A DNA stretch of 64,000 nt from VRUE01 sp963702705 (lineage in GTDB: Bacteria; Actinomycetota; Thermoleophilia; Solirubrobacterales; 70-9), in contig CAVPDR010000002.1 in assembly GCA_963702705.1 (NCBI GenBank), positions 744,001-808,000 of the forward strand, written 5' to 3'. Positions 32,848 to 40,897 of the stretch are shown here, one piece after another. The translations under genes and the position numbers were made by a program. Under the pieces are notes generated by a model. It did not search any database. It saw only the letters and a list, made by a program, of their open reading frames with translations, and had not been told where the DNA came from. The number at the start of each line of letters is the position of its first letter. The first letter of the stretch is position 1.

Positions 32848-33511
32848 CTCCGCCTCCTTCCGCGGCACGGGTCGCCCCCAGCAAGCGCTCGACGTGCGCT
32901 TCGAGCTGCGCAGCCGTGAGCTGGCCGAAACTGGCGCTCTGCAGGGTGCCGCCAGGGTAGGCGTAGGCGAACGTGGGACAGAGGCCGACCCGATAGAGAG
33001 CGCCGACCGCACCGTCGCGGTCATATCCGACCGGCATCCTCCAGCCGCGCCGGCGAATCAGTTCGCGAACTGTGTCGCGATCGTCGCGCACGTCCAGCGA
33101 AAGGAAGTTCACCCGCCCACGGTATCGCTCGTAGACCGTATCGACCACGTCCTGCTGTTCGCTGCAGGTGGTGCCGCCACGCGTGAACCAGAAGGAGAGG
33201 ACGAGTGGGCGGTCGAAGAAATCGCACACTCTCAGCGCGCCGGCCGTGCGTATCCGACAGGCGGGAACTCGACGAGCGCTTTCCGGACAGGGTGCCTGCG
33301 AGGTTTCGCAGTCGTCCTGGGCGACGTTGGCATCGCCTTCGAGCTGATGACCGGCGGCTTTCGGCACCGCGAACTCGGGCAGCGGCCAGTGCTCGGCCGC
33401 CTTGTCGAGCCCGAGGATCCCTTCGTCCTTGTTCTCGAGCGTGTTGAGCACGGCGACTACGATGATCGCGGCGAAGATCAGGCCGACAAAGAGGGAGTAA
33501 CGATCTTTCAC
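32837..33511 (-). CDS. Membrane-anchored thioredoxin-like protein with a single active-site cysteine
   Basis: A 224-residue protein with one N-terminal helix (LFVGLIFAAIIVVAVLNTL) and an extracytoplasmic TlpA/thioredoxin fold (RPLVLSFWFTRGGTTCSEQQ, VNFLSLDVRDD, VGLCPTFAYAYPGG). Where thioredoxins have CxxC there is TTC: only one cysteine, so it may not be a normal disulfide exchanger. Six more cysteines lie between residues about 65 and 105 and near the cis-Pro loop and could compensate. Its GTG overlaps the MMPL stop by four bases (GTGA), which ties it to that transporter. Confidence 0.8.
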   Translation of the reverse strand: MKDRYSLFVGLIFAAIIVVAVLNTLENKDEGILGLDKAAEHWPLPEFAVPKAAGHQLEGDANVAQDDCETSQAPCPESARRVPACRIRTAGALRVCDFFDRPLVLSFWFTRGGTTCSEQQDVVDTVYERYRGRVNFLSLDVRDDRDTVRELIRRRGWRMPVGYDRDGAVGALYRVGLCPTFAYAYPGGTLQSASFGQLTAAQLEAHVERLLGATRAAEGGGDEH

Positions 33512-36075
33512 GACTCCTCCAGCCAGACGAGCGCCGCCGGCAGCGCGATCATCACGCCCAGCAGCGCGACGCCAAGATCGATCACGGTGACGAAGCCGAA
33601 GTCGCGCAGCATCGGCACGTTGCTGACGATAAGCACGGCGAAGCCGGCGATGACCGTCACCGCAGAGGCAAGAACGGCGGGGCCGGTACGCGAATACGCG
33701 GCACGGATAGCGTCCCTAACCTCGAGGCCGTCCCCCCGCTCCTGGCGAAAGCGGGCAGCAAGAATGACGCTGAACTCAGTGGCGATAGCGATCGTCAGAG
33801 CCCCCAGCGCTGCCGACATCGGGTTGAGCGGGATTTGACTCAGCCAGAGCACCAGCGCCGACCAACCGGTCGCGAGAAGGACGGGAATGAGTGGCACCAG
33901 CGCACGCCTGAGCGAACGGTAGGCAAGCAGCAGCACCAGCGCCACGGCCGCGAGTCCGGCCAGCGTGAGCCAATAGCGGCTACTGGAGAGATCCGAGGCC
34001 GCGGCGGCGGCAATCACCGGCAGTCCGGCGAAACGGACCCTCACACCTTCCGGCGGCCCACCCGGCGCTCCCGGCTCCCCCACCTCGGACCGCACCCGAT
34101 CGATCAGCGCTTGTTGATCCTCCAACGACTGCGCGCGGATCCCGAAGCTCAACAGTGCCAGGTGACCGGGCAGTCCCGTCTTCGGGTCCACGGGTGCAAG
34201 CTGTTCGAGGTCGTAGCCGGGCAGTTCGCGCAGGGTCGCACGGATGTCGTGCCGCGCCGGCTGCTTCTTGTCGCTACCGCTAACGAGAAAGTCCGACAGA
34301 GCCGGGCCGGGACAGATTTCCGCCGTGAGGCAACTGGCACGAGGACCCGAGAAACCGTTCTGCTCCAACACCCGCTGCTTGAAAGCCGCCATCCAGGCAA
34401 TCGTCCTGGGATTCGAAAGGTCGGGGGCTTCGACCGCGACCTGCAACTGGCCGGAAACTCCAGTGGCGTCCTGAACCTGATTCAGGTCATGAACCTCACG
34501 CAAGCTCTGCGGCGCCAGCGAGCGGATGTCGGAGACCGTCTCGATCTGGGTGCCCAGGCCCCACCCGATGACGGCGAGGGCGGCGCCAACGCCGAGGACG
34601 TGCTTTGGGTGGGTTAGGACGAGGGCGAGGAGGCGCTCTCGCTTGCGTTGCTCGGGCGGGAGGATGGGCTGCCCCTCCGCTTGCTGGGTTTTTCGCCTTG
34701 CGCGCAGCTTTGCTCGCTGAGTGACCTGTGCGAAAAAGATGACGCCGCGCGCATCCGGGGCAGCCCATCCTCCCGCCGGGGGGCGCAGGCTCAATGCGGC
34801 GAAGCCGGCCGTTAGGGCTAGCGCGAGGCCGATGGCAATTCCCGCGATCAACAGCAGACCAAAGCTGCGAACCATTGGAATCGGCGAAAGCTGAAGAGCG
34901 AGGAAACCGGCAGCGGTTGCGAGGCACGCGGTGGCGATCGTTGGTCCGGCGCGGCCGGCAGCGGTGCGGGCCGCGTCCCGCGGATCGGCCCCACCGGTGG
35001 TGGCCTCGTCATAGCGAGCCTGGAGCTGGATCGCGTAGTCGACCACGAGCCCGATCAGGATTGGGAGGGTCGCGATCGAGGCAATCGTCAGCGAGCCTCC
35101 GAAGAGCTTGAGCAGGCCGAACGTCAGGGCCGCTGCCGCGAGGGCAATCGCCAGAGGAAGCAGCCGAAGGTGCGAGCGAAAGACGAGCAGCAGGGTCAGC
35201 GCCATGACGAGGATCGCTACGGCGAAGAGGATCAGCAGCGCGTCCTTCAGAGCCCCGGCCAGGCCTTCGATCACGATCGGGGCGCCGGAAATTGTGTAGG
35301 TGCCGCGGTGGAGGGCGAAGCATGCCTCGGGCTGGCCCCGGTAGGTGCAGGCTTGGCGCGGTGTGGTGTCGTAGACGGCTTCGCGGATCAGCGCCAGGGC
35401 GCGGCTGCGTTCGGCGTCGGTCAGGCCCGGGCGCAGGCGCAGGACGATCTGGGCCGAGTGGTCGTTGGGGAAGAGGTAGGCGAGCTTCGACTTCGGCGTG
35501 CCGCGCGAGCGGCGCAGGTCGAAGACCACCGCGGCGAGGAATTCGGGGTTGCCGATGCTGGGCGCGCTGGTGATCCCGTAGCGGGCGGCGACCTGGACGA
35601 GGAATTCGCGCAGCTGGTCCCGGGGCACCGTCGCGGCCAGCCGTTCCAGCTGTTCGTCGATCTGGATAACCGCCTCGTTGAGAAAGGTCCCCGGCCCGGC
35701 AAGAAACTGGACAGGGTCCAGTTCGGCCAGTTCCGTACAGGGCCCGGGGATCGGCTTGGCCCCCTTCGGCACCCGACCCGAAAGACACCCCTCCAACCGC
35801 AGCAGCCGCCCCAGATTGGGAGTGAGGATCAGTTCCTGCAGATCCCCCTGAGCAACAACGACAACGGGTTCTTCCCCAAAAACCTGTCGCACCCGCTCAG
35901 TAGCCCGATAACTCTCGCTATCCGTATCGACCAGCGTGTTGGTCCCCGCATCGGTCCGCAGCTGCGTGGCAGCCACCCCAGCTACAAGAGCAAAAAGGGC
36001 CGACACCGCCAGAACTACCCGCCCATGCCGAACAGCCCAAGCGGCCACGCTCCCGAACGCATCACCGATCCTCAT
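33508..36075 (-). CDS. MMPL-family RND lipid transporter, with a palindromic element in frame
   Basis: An 855-residue proton-driven transporter with 12 helices in two halves. Each half has a large extracytoplasmic loop and the MMPL core (LLVFRSHLRLLPLAIALAAA, IGLVVDYAIQLQARYDEA; and LLAYRSLRRALVPLIPVLLA, IAIATEFSVILAARFRQE). Related proteins export hopanoids, mycolates or other envelope lipids. Residues about 434-474, in the cytosolic linker after helix 6, are encoded by a 123-bp palindromic repeat (34655-34777) that keeps the frame. The 5' 350 bp have more A/T-ending codons than the rest. It sits downstream of an Mkl ATPase and two YrbE permeases. Confidence 0.9.
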   Translation of the reverse strand: MRIGDAFGSVAAWAVRHGRVVLAVSALFALVAGVAATQLRTDAGTNTLVDTDSESYRATERVRQVFGEEPVVVVAQGDLQELILTPNLGRLLRLEGCLSGRVPKGAKPIPGPCTELAELDPVQFLAGPGTFLNEAVIQIDEQLERLAATVPRDQLREFLVQVAARYGITSAPSIGNPEFLAAVVFDLRRSRGTPKSKLAYLFPNDHSAQIVLRLRPGLTDAERSRALALIREAVYDTTPRQACTYRGQPEACFALHRGTYTISGAPIVIEGLAGALKDALLILFAVAILVMALTLLLVFRSHLRLLPLAIALAAAALTFGLLKLFGGSLTIASIATLPILIGLVVDYAIQLQARYDEATTGGADPRDAARTAAGRAGPTIATACLATAAGFLALQLSPIPMVRSFGLLLIAGIAIGLALALTAGFAALSLRPPAGGWAAPDARGVIFFAQVTQRAKLRARRKTQQAEGQPILPPEQRKRERLLALVLTHPKHVLGVGAALAVIGWGLGTQIETVSDIRSLAPQSLREVHDLNQVQDATGVSGQLQVAVEAPDLSNPRTIAWMAAFKQRVLEQNGFSGPRASCLTAEICPGPALSDFLVSGSDKKQPARHDIRATLRELPGYDLEQLAPVDPKTGLPGHLALLSFGIRAQSLEDQQALIDRVRSEVGEPGAPGGPPEGVRVRFAGLPVIAAAAASDLSSSRYWLTLAGLAAVALVLLLAYRSLRRALVPLIPVLLATGWSALVLWLSQIPLNPMSAALGALTIAIATEFSVILAARFRQERGDGLEVRDAIRAAYSRTGPAVLASAVTVIAGFAVLIVSNVPMLRDFGFVTVIDLGVALLGVMIALPAALVWLEES
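34655..34777. repeat. Nested palindromic element inside the MMPL gene
   Basis: Outer arms of 21 perfect bp (34655-34675 and 34757-34777), inner arms TTTTTCGC (34689-34696) and GCGAAAAA (34730-34737), and a 33-base central loop. Length 123 bp, a multiple of three, read through as codons. The layout matches the elements at 36100 and 50643. Confidence 0.85.
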
Positions 36076-36099
36076 CGCTGTCTATTGCGGAGCCAAGCA

Positions 36100-36211
36100 G
36101 CGGGGGTCGGGTGCCCCTCTCTGCGGCTTGTACTTTTTCGGCAGTCCAAGCGCGGCCAGCCGACGACGCCCCACCGAAAAAGTTGAGCAGAGAGGGGTAC
36201 CCGACCCCCGC
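36100..36211. repeat. Nested palindromic element between Mkl and MMPL genes
   Basis: Outer arms of 25 bp with one mismatch (36100-36124, 36187-36211), inner arms ACTTTTTCGG (36132-36141) and CCGAAAAAGT (36174-36183), and a 32-base loop. It fills the gap between the Mkl stop (36218) and the MMPL start (36075). In reverse complement the inner arms and much of the loop match the element at 50643-50750. Confidence 0.88.
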
Positions 36212-36217
36212 CCCCGC

Positions 36218-37201
36218 TCAATCCATCGACAGCGGACCAGTGACGTCCGCGTTGAGGAACTGGCTAACGAACCGATTTTCGGAATCGAACAATTCCTCCT
36301 TCGGCCCGGACTCGACGATCTTGCCGTTCCAGAGCACGGCGATGAAGTCGGAGACGCGCCGCGCGGTGTTGAGGTCGTGGCTGATCACCAGGTAGCAGCC
36401 GCCGTTCTCCTCGTGCACCTCGCGGACGAGCTCGCAGAGCAGCGCCGTGCGCACCGGATCGAGGCCGGAGTCGGGCTCGTCGAACATCACGATCGCCGGT
36501 TCCAGCACCAGCGCCCGGGCGAAGCCGGCGCGCTTGCGCATTCCGCCGGAGAGCTCGTTCGGCATCTTGTAGATCGCCTCGCTCAGCCCGACCTCCTTGA
36601 GTCGGCGGTTGCAGATCTCGGCGATCTCTTCCTCGCTCTTGTCGGTGTGCTGGCGCAGCGGGAACGCGGTGTTGTCGTAGATGTTCATCGAGCCGAAAAG
36701 AGCCCCGTCCTGGAAGAGCAGGCCGAACTTCTTCCGCACCTCGAAGAGTTCGTCGTCGGTCATGTTGGGGATCGATTCGCCGTGCACGAGCACGTCGCCC
36801 GAGTCCGGGTAGAGCAGGCCGACGATGTGCTTGATCAGCACGCTCTTGCCGGTGCCCGACGGGCCCAGCACCATCGAGATCTGGTCCTCGGGCAGGCCGA
36901 GATTGAGGCCGTTGAGGATGCGGGCACGGCCAAACTGCTTGACCAGGTCGATGATCTCGATCGCGTCCTCGCCGCCGTGGTCGCGCTTGCGGCCGGTGTG
37001 GAAACGATAGGGATCTGCCTCCGCCGGATCGACGCCGGGAATGACGAAGTCGCGGCCCATCGTCAGGCCGTCCTCGCTGACATAGGGCCCGCTGTGGGCG
37101 GGCTCGGGCGCCACCGGGTCGGCGACCTCCGCGGTGGTCTCCGCCTCCAGCTCGAACTCCTCCTCCTCGGGTCGGGTCGGGTCGTCCATCGACATAGACA
37201 T
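36218..37201 (-). CDS. Lipid-transport ABC ATPase, Mkl/MlaF type
   Basis: A 327-residue ATPase of the MCE/Mla class: Walker A GPSGTGKSV, Q-loop LLFQDGALFGSM (hallmark of MlaF/Mkl), signature ELSGGMRKRAGFARAL, Walker B AIVMFDEPDSGLDPVR and H-loop VISHDLNTARRV. An unusual 75-residue acidic N-terminal extension precedes the fold. It powers the two YrbE permeases encoded directly upstream (9 nt gap). Such systems move phospholipids or sterols between membranes, normally with MCE-domain proteins, none of which are found in this window. ATG 37201 with an AGGAGG site; a second ATG two codons in is possible. Confidence 0.93.
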   Translation of the reverse strand: MSMSMDDPTRPEEEEFELEAETTAEVADPVAPEPAHSGPYVSEDGLTMGRDFVIPGVDPAEADPYRFHTGRKRDHGGEDAIEIIDLVKQFGRARILNGLNLGLPEDQISMVLGPSGTGKSVLIKHIVGLLYPDSGDVLVHGESIPNMTDDELFEVRKKFGLLFQDGALFGSMNIYDNTAFPLRQHTDKSEEEIAEICNRRLKEVGLSEAIYKMPNELSGGMRKRAGFARALVLEPAIVMFDEPDSGLDPVRTALLCELVREVHEENGGCYLVISHDLNTARRVSDFIAVLWNGKIVESGPKEELFDSENRFVSQFLNADVTGPLSMD

Positions 37202-37209
37202 AGGTTAGG

Positions 37210-38007
37210 TCAGCCTCCTATCGGCGCCCGCGGATTTGCTCCCCAGAAGACCAGGGTGCCCAGCATCCCGATGATGTGGACCAAGACGATGTTGAGGACC
37301 ATTGACTTCGCGGTGGCGGTGCCGACCCCGACCGGCCCTCCCGACGCCGTGTAGCCGTAATAGCAGCCGACCATGACTATGGCCGTCGCCATGAACATGC
37401 CCTTGACCAGGCTGAAGAGCAGGTCCGGCGGATTCTGGAACATCCAGAAGATCAGCAGGTAGCCGCCTGAGGAGACGTCGCCGATCTGCTGGACGACGGC
37501 GATATAGCTGGCGAAATACATGATCCCGATCCCGACCAGGTACATGAAGGGGAAGGCGATCCAGGCGGCGAGCAGGCGGGTCGCGCAGAGGAAGGTGACC
37601 GGCGGCACGCCCATCACCTCGAGCGCGTCGATCTCGTCGGAGATCCGCATCGCGCCGAGCTCGGCGACGATCCCGGTGCCGACCTTGGCCGCCAGCATGT
37701 AGCCGAAGGCGTAGGGCATGATCTCGCGCAGGTCGCACCAGGCGGAGAAGACGCCGGCGTAAGCGGGCGCGCCCTGGGCGCGCAGCAGGTAGGCGCCCTC
37801 GATCCCGCACTGCAGGCCGAGAATGAAGACAAGGCCCCAGATGATCAGCGCCGAGCCGAGGATCAGGATGCCGGCCTGGCGCAGGCTCTCGCCGAAGAAG
37901 CGCAGGACGCGGCCGCTGTAGACGAGGCCGGCGACGCGGGAGCCGAAGCGGGCGATCTCGCCGAAGGAGTCGAGCCAGCCGCGGGGGACTTCGAGCCAGG
38001 CGTTCAT
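37210..38007 (-). CDS. YrbE/MlaE-family lipid-transport permease B
   Basis: A 265-residue integral membrane permease of the MlaE family, with about six helices and the conserved cytoplasmic coupling region AELGAMRISDEIDALEVMGV, then FLCATRLLAAWIAFPFMYLV and CYYGYTASGGPVGVGTATAK. ATG 38007 overlaps the stop of the other permease by four bases (ATGA), as in actinobacterial yrbEA-yrbEB pairs. It pairs with permease A as a heterodimer with the Mkl ATPase. Confidence 0.93.
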   Translation of the reverse strand: MNAWLEVPRGWLDSFGEIARFGSRVAGLVYSGRVLRFFGESLRQAGILILGSALIIWGLVFILGLQCGIEGAYLLRAQGAPAYAGVFSAWCDLREIMPYAFGYMLAAKVGTGIVAELGAMRISDEIDALEVMGVPPVTFLCATRLLAAWIAFPFMYLVGIGIMYFASYIAVVQQIGDVSSGGYLLIFWMFQNPPDLLFSLVKGMFMATAIVMVGCYYGYTASGGPVGVGTATAKSMVLNIVLVHIIGMLGTLVFWGANPRAPIGG

Positions 38008-38810
38008 CGGATCGTCTGCAGCTCCGGATTGGTCGCGAGCAGGGTCTGGGTGAAGGCGTAGTTGAAGGCGAAGACACCCATGAAGGCGATCACCACGGCC
38101 TCGTTGACGGCGCGGCCGACGCCCGCCGCGCCCCCGGACGCGGTCATCCCCTTGTAAGAGCAGACGACGGCGATGATCGCGCCGAACAGCGTGCACTTGA
38201 TCACCGAGCCCCAGAGGTCGGTGATCGAGGCGTTGGAGAAGAGGGTGGCGAAGAAGCCGCCGAGCGGCTGCTTGTAAAGGAGCTCGGTGATGATGCCGCC
38301 GCTGATCCCGAAGACCAGGGCGTAGATGTCGAGCAGGCCGGTGATCAGCATCAGCGCCAGGAAGCGCGGCACGACCAGGTTCTTGATCGGGTCGACACCG
38401 AGCACCTGCAGGGCGTCGAGCTCCTCGCGGATCTTGCGGGCGCCGAGGTCGGCGGTGATCGCAGTGCCGGCGACGCCGGCGACGACGACGGCGGTGACGA
38501 AGGGCGCGAACTCGCGGATCGAGGCGAGGACGAAGAAGCCGCCGAGGCGGTCGAGAGCGCCGAAGAGCGAGAGGAAGTTCGCCGCCTGCAGCCCGGGCGC
38601 GCCGAAGCCGAAGGCCACCGTGGAGACGAGCAGCGGGAACCAGCAGAGCTGCAGGGCGAAGAGGAACTGGCCGATGAACTCCTCGCCGTAGGGGTAGGGG
38701 GGCTTGACCGCCGAGACGAGCGTGCGGGCAGTGAGGATCATCATGTCCCCGACTTGCTCAAAGAGCGACTTGGCGGGCAGGAATGCCCTGTCTACCGCGG
38801 ATCTCATCAT
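38004..38810 (-). CDS. YrbE/MlaE-family lipid-transport permease A
   Basis: A 268-residue permease of the MlaE family, first gene of the cluster. The coupling segment DLGARKIREELDALQVLGVD, followed by NLVVPRFLALMLITGLLD and CSYKGMTASGGAAGVGRAVN, is diagnostic. ATG 38810 (or the adjacent ATG) has AGAGGAG upstream. The promoter must lie in 38811-38974, shared with a divergent lipoprotein gene. Confidence 0.93.
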   Translation of the reverse strand: MMRSAVDRAFLPAKSLFEQVGDMMILTARTLVSAVKPPYPYGEEFIGQFLFALQLCWFPLLVSTVAFGFGAPGLQAANFLSLFGALDRLGGFFVLASIREFAPFVTAVVVAGVAGTAITADLGARKIREELDALQVLGVDPIKNLVVPRFLALMLITGLLDIYALVFGISGGIITELLYKQPLGGFFATLFSNASITDLWGSVIKCTLFGAIIAVVCSYKGMTASGGAAGVGRAVNEAVVIAFMGVFAFNYAFTQTLLATNPELQTIR

Positions 38811-38974
38811 CTGCTCCTCTGGAGAGCGGCGCCGCGTCCAAACGGCGCCCTACTCGCCGCAACGAGTCTATGTGATGCATCAGAGGCCGACCGTTACACG
38901 AGTGTTGAGATCGGGCTAACCAGCGCCGCCGCGCCGCCGGAGGCGCTCAGACCCCGTGGTATGTTCCGGCCGCT

Positions 38975-39655
38975 TTGGGGGGGCACGGAAAAAACGCTTC
39001 GCGTCGCCGCAATCGCGCGGTGACAATGGGTGCCCTCGGGGTGGCGCTGACGCTCTCGCTGGCCGCCTGCGGCGGCGGATCGTCCTCCGACGCGAACGAG
39101 CCGAGCGGCACCTTTCGGGTAAAGGTCACCGGTGCCACCTTCCCGACCCTTCAGCACCTCGGCCAGACCTCGCTGATGCGACTGGGGATCCGCAACACCG
39201 GCAAGAAGACGGTGCCGGCCTTGATCGTCAACGTCTCGATCGCCGGCAGGGAGGGACAGACCTCGACCCTGCCATTCGCGATCCACGACCCACAGCCGGA
39301 ACTCGCCCAGCCCGATCGGCCGGTCTGGGTGCTGGCCGCGCACTATCCGAAGTTCGCCGGCTCCACCGCTCCGGGCGGGGCCGAAACGTCGAACCAGAAG
39401 ACCTATGACTTCGGTCCGCTGAAGCCCGGTAAGACCGCGAACCTGGTCTGGAAGCTGAGCGCGGTGAAGAGCGGCCACTACGACCTGCTCTACTCGATCG
39501 ATGCCGGCCTCGGCGGCCAGGTGAAGACGAAGACCGGCGGCGGGGTCGAGCCGGGCGGCTCCTTCTCGGTGCGGATCACCTCCGCCCGTCCCAACAAGGA
39601 AGTCGACGACAGCGGCGAAGTCATCGTCAAGAAGCCGGCGCAGAACGCCAAGTAG
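38975..39655 (+). CDS. Lipoprotein with an immunoglobulin-like/DUF11-type fold, unknown function
   Basis: A 226-residue exported lipoprotein: basic n-region (KNASRRRNRA), hydrophobic core and lipobox SLAACGGG, then a beta-rich domain (LMRLGIRNTGKKTVPALIVN; KPGKTANLVWKLSAVKSGHY) typical of Ig-like adhesin or protein-binding modules. The start is uncertain: TTG 38975 keeps the arginine-rich n-region, GTG 39020 would remove it. It is followed 10 nt later by the sugar dehydrogenase gene, so both may be in one transcript, divergent from the lipid-transport cluster. Confidence 0.75.
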   Translation: MGGHGKNASRRRNRAVTMGALGVALTLSLAACGGGSSSDANEPSGTFRVKVTGATFPTLQHLGQTSLMRLGIRNTGKKTVPALIVNVSIAGREGQTSTLPFAIHDPQPELAQPDRPVWVLAAHYPKFAGSTAPGGAETSNQKTYDFGPLKPGKTANLVWKLSAVKSGHYDLLYSIDAGLGGQVKTKTGGGVEPGGSFSVRITSARPNKEVDDSGEVIVKKPAQNAK

Positions 39656-39665
39656 TTTTTCCAGG

Positions 39666-40850
39666 GTGGGACGCCGAGCCAGCTCGATCGCCATCTGCGC
39701 AGTGCTGGCGCTGATCGCGCTCCCGGCATGCGGCACGGCGCGGGAGCACGCTCGGGCTGAACGGGCGGTGGCGGGCGTGGCGCTGAAGCGAATCGGCAAT
39801 TTCGACGCCCCTACTTACGTCACCGGTGCTCCCGACTCCCCCAAGCTGCTCTTCGTGGTCGAGCAGCCCGGCACGGTGCGCGTGCTGCGCAACGGTCACG
39901 AGTTGGGCCGGCCGTTCCTCGACATCCGCGACCTGGTCGGCGATGACGGTGGGGAGCGCGGCCTGCTCTCGATCGCCTTCCCACCCGACTATGCGCAGAG
40001 CCGCGACTTCTACGTCTATTACACCGACAACGACGGCAACATCCGGGTCGAGGAATTCCAGCGGCGCAGCGCAACCCGGGCGGCACGAGGTAGCCGCCGC
40101 ACCGTGATCGAGATCCCCCACCCGGTCAACGCAAACCACAACGGCGGCCAGCTGCAATTCCTCGGCGACGTCCTCTATTTCGGCACCGGAGACGGCGGCT
40201 CCGGCGGCGATCCCCCGAACAACGCCCAGAACAAGGAGAGTCTGCTGGGCAAGCTACTGCGCATCGACCCCCGCCCGAGCTCCGGGCGCCCCTACACGGT
40301 GCCGGCCGACAATCCCTTCGTCGGCAAGGCCGGGCGCGACGAGATCTACAGCTACGGGCTGCGCAACCCCTTCCGCTTCTCCTTCGACAGCTCGACCGGG
40401 CAGCCGCGCATCGCGATCGCCGACGTCGGCCAGAACCGCTTCGAGGAGCTCGACTACACGACCGTCACCGGCGCGAGTGGCGCCAACTTCGGCTGGGACG
40501 CCCTCGAGGGCTTTGCCCCCTACACGGAAGAAAACAGCGGCACACCGGACCCGGGCGGCACGACCAAGCCGATCATGGCCTACAGCCACAGCCGCGACGG
40601 CGGCAGCTGCTCGATCATCGGCGGCTACGTGGTCGGGCCTGGCGGCCCAGCCACCCTGCGCGGCCGCTACGTCTACTCCGACTTCTGCTCCGGACAGCTG
40701 CGCAGCCTCGTCCCTCACCTCCACGGCGCAAGCGGCGATCGCCGCCTCGGCCTCGATGTCTCCTCCCCCACCTCTTTCGGCGAAGACGACCGGGGACAGA
40801 TCTACGTCTGCTCCCAGGCCGGCGGCGTGTACCGGCTCGTCCCGCGCTAA
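39666..40850 (+). CDS. PQQ-type soluble aldose sugar dehydrogenase, lipoprotein
   Basis: A 394-residue secreted protein with signal peptide and lipobox ALPACG, then the six-bladed GSDH propeller: LLSIAFPPDYAQSRDFYVYY, NHNGGQLQFLGDVLYFGTGD with the catalytic His in NHNGG, YSYGLRNPFRFSFD and VGQNRFEELDYTTV. Related YliI-type enzymes oxidise aldose sugars with bound PQQ and Ca2+. No PQQ biosynthesis genes are in the window. GTG start. It lies 47 nt upstream of an aldehyde dehydrogenase that has its own operator-like palindrome. Confidence 0.9.
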   Translation: MGRRASSIAICAVLALIALPACGTAREHARAERAVAGVALKRIGNFDAPTYVTGAPDSPKLLFVVEQPGTVRVLRNGHELGRPFLDIRDLVGDDGGERGLLSIAFPPDYAQSRDFYVYYTDNDGNIRVEEFQRRSATRAARGSRRTVIEIPHPVNANHNGGQLQFLGDVLYFGTGDGGSGGDPPNNAQNKESLLGKLLRIDPRPSSGRPYTVPADNPFVGKAGRDEIYSYGLRNPFRFSFDSSTGQPRIAIADVGQNRFEELDYTTVTGASGANFGWDALEGFAPYTEENSGTPDPGGTTKPIMAYSHSRDGGSCSIIGGYVVGPGGPATLRGRYVYSDFCSGQLRSLVPHLHGASGDRRLGLDVSSPTSFGEDDRGQIYVCSQAGGVYRLVPR

Positions 40851-40856
40851 GAGCTA

Positions 40857-40878
40857 CTCTTGGCTGACCAGCCAAGAG
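40857..40878. promoter_or_regulatory. Operator-like palindrome upstream of the aldehyde dehydrogenase
   Basis: Perfect 10-bp arms around two bases (core TTGGCTGACCAGCCAA), 20-41 bp before the GTG. The core differs from the sites at 1575 and 59935 by a symmetric A-to-G / T-to-C change, so the same or a sister TetR regulator may bind. A terminator for the upstream gene is less likely as there is no U run. Confidence 0.6.
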
Positions 40879-40897
40879 TCGAGGAAGGGAGTTCCAG

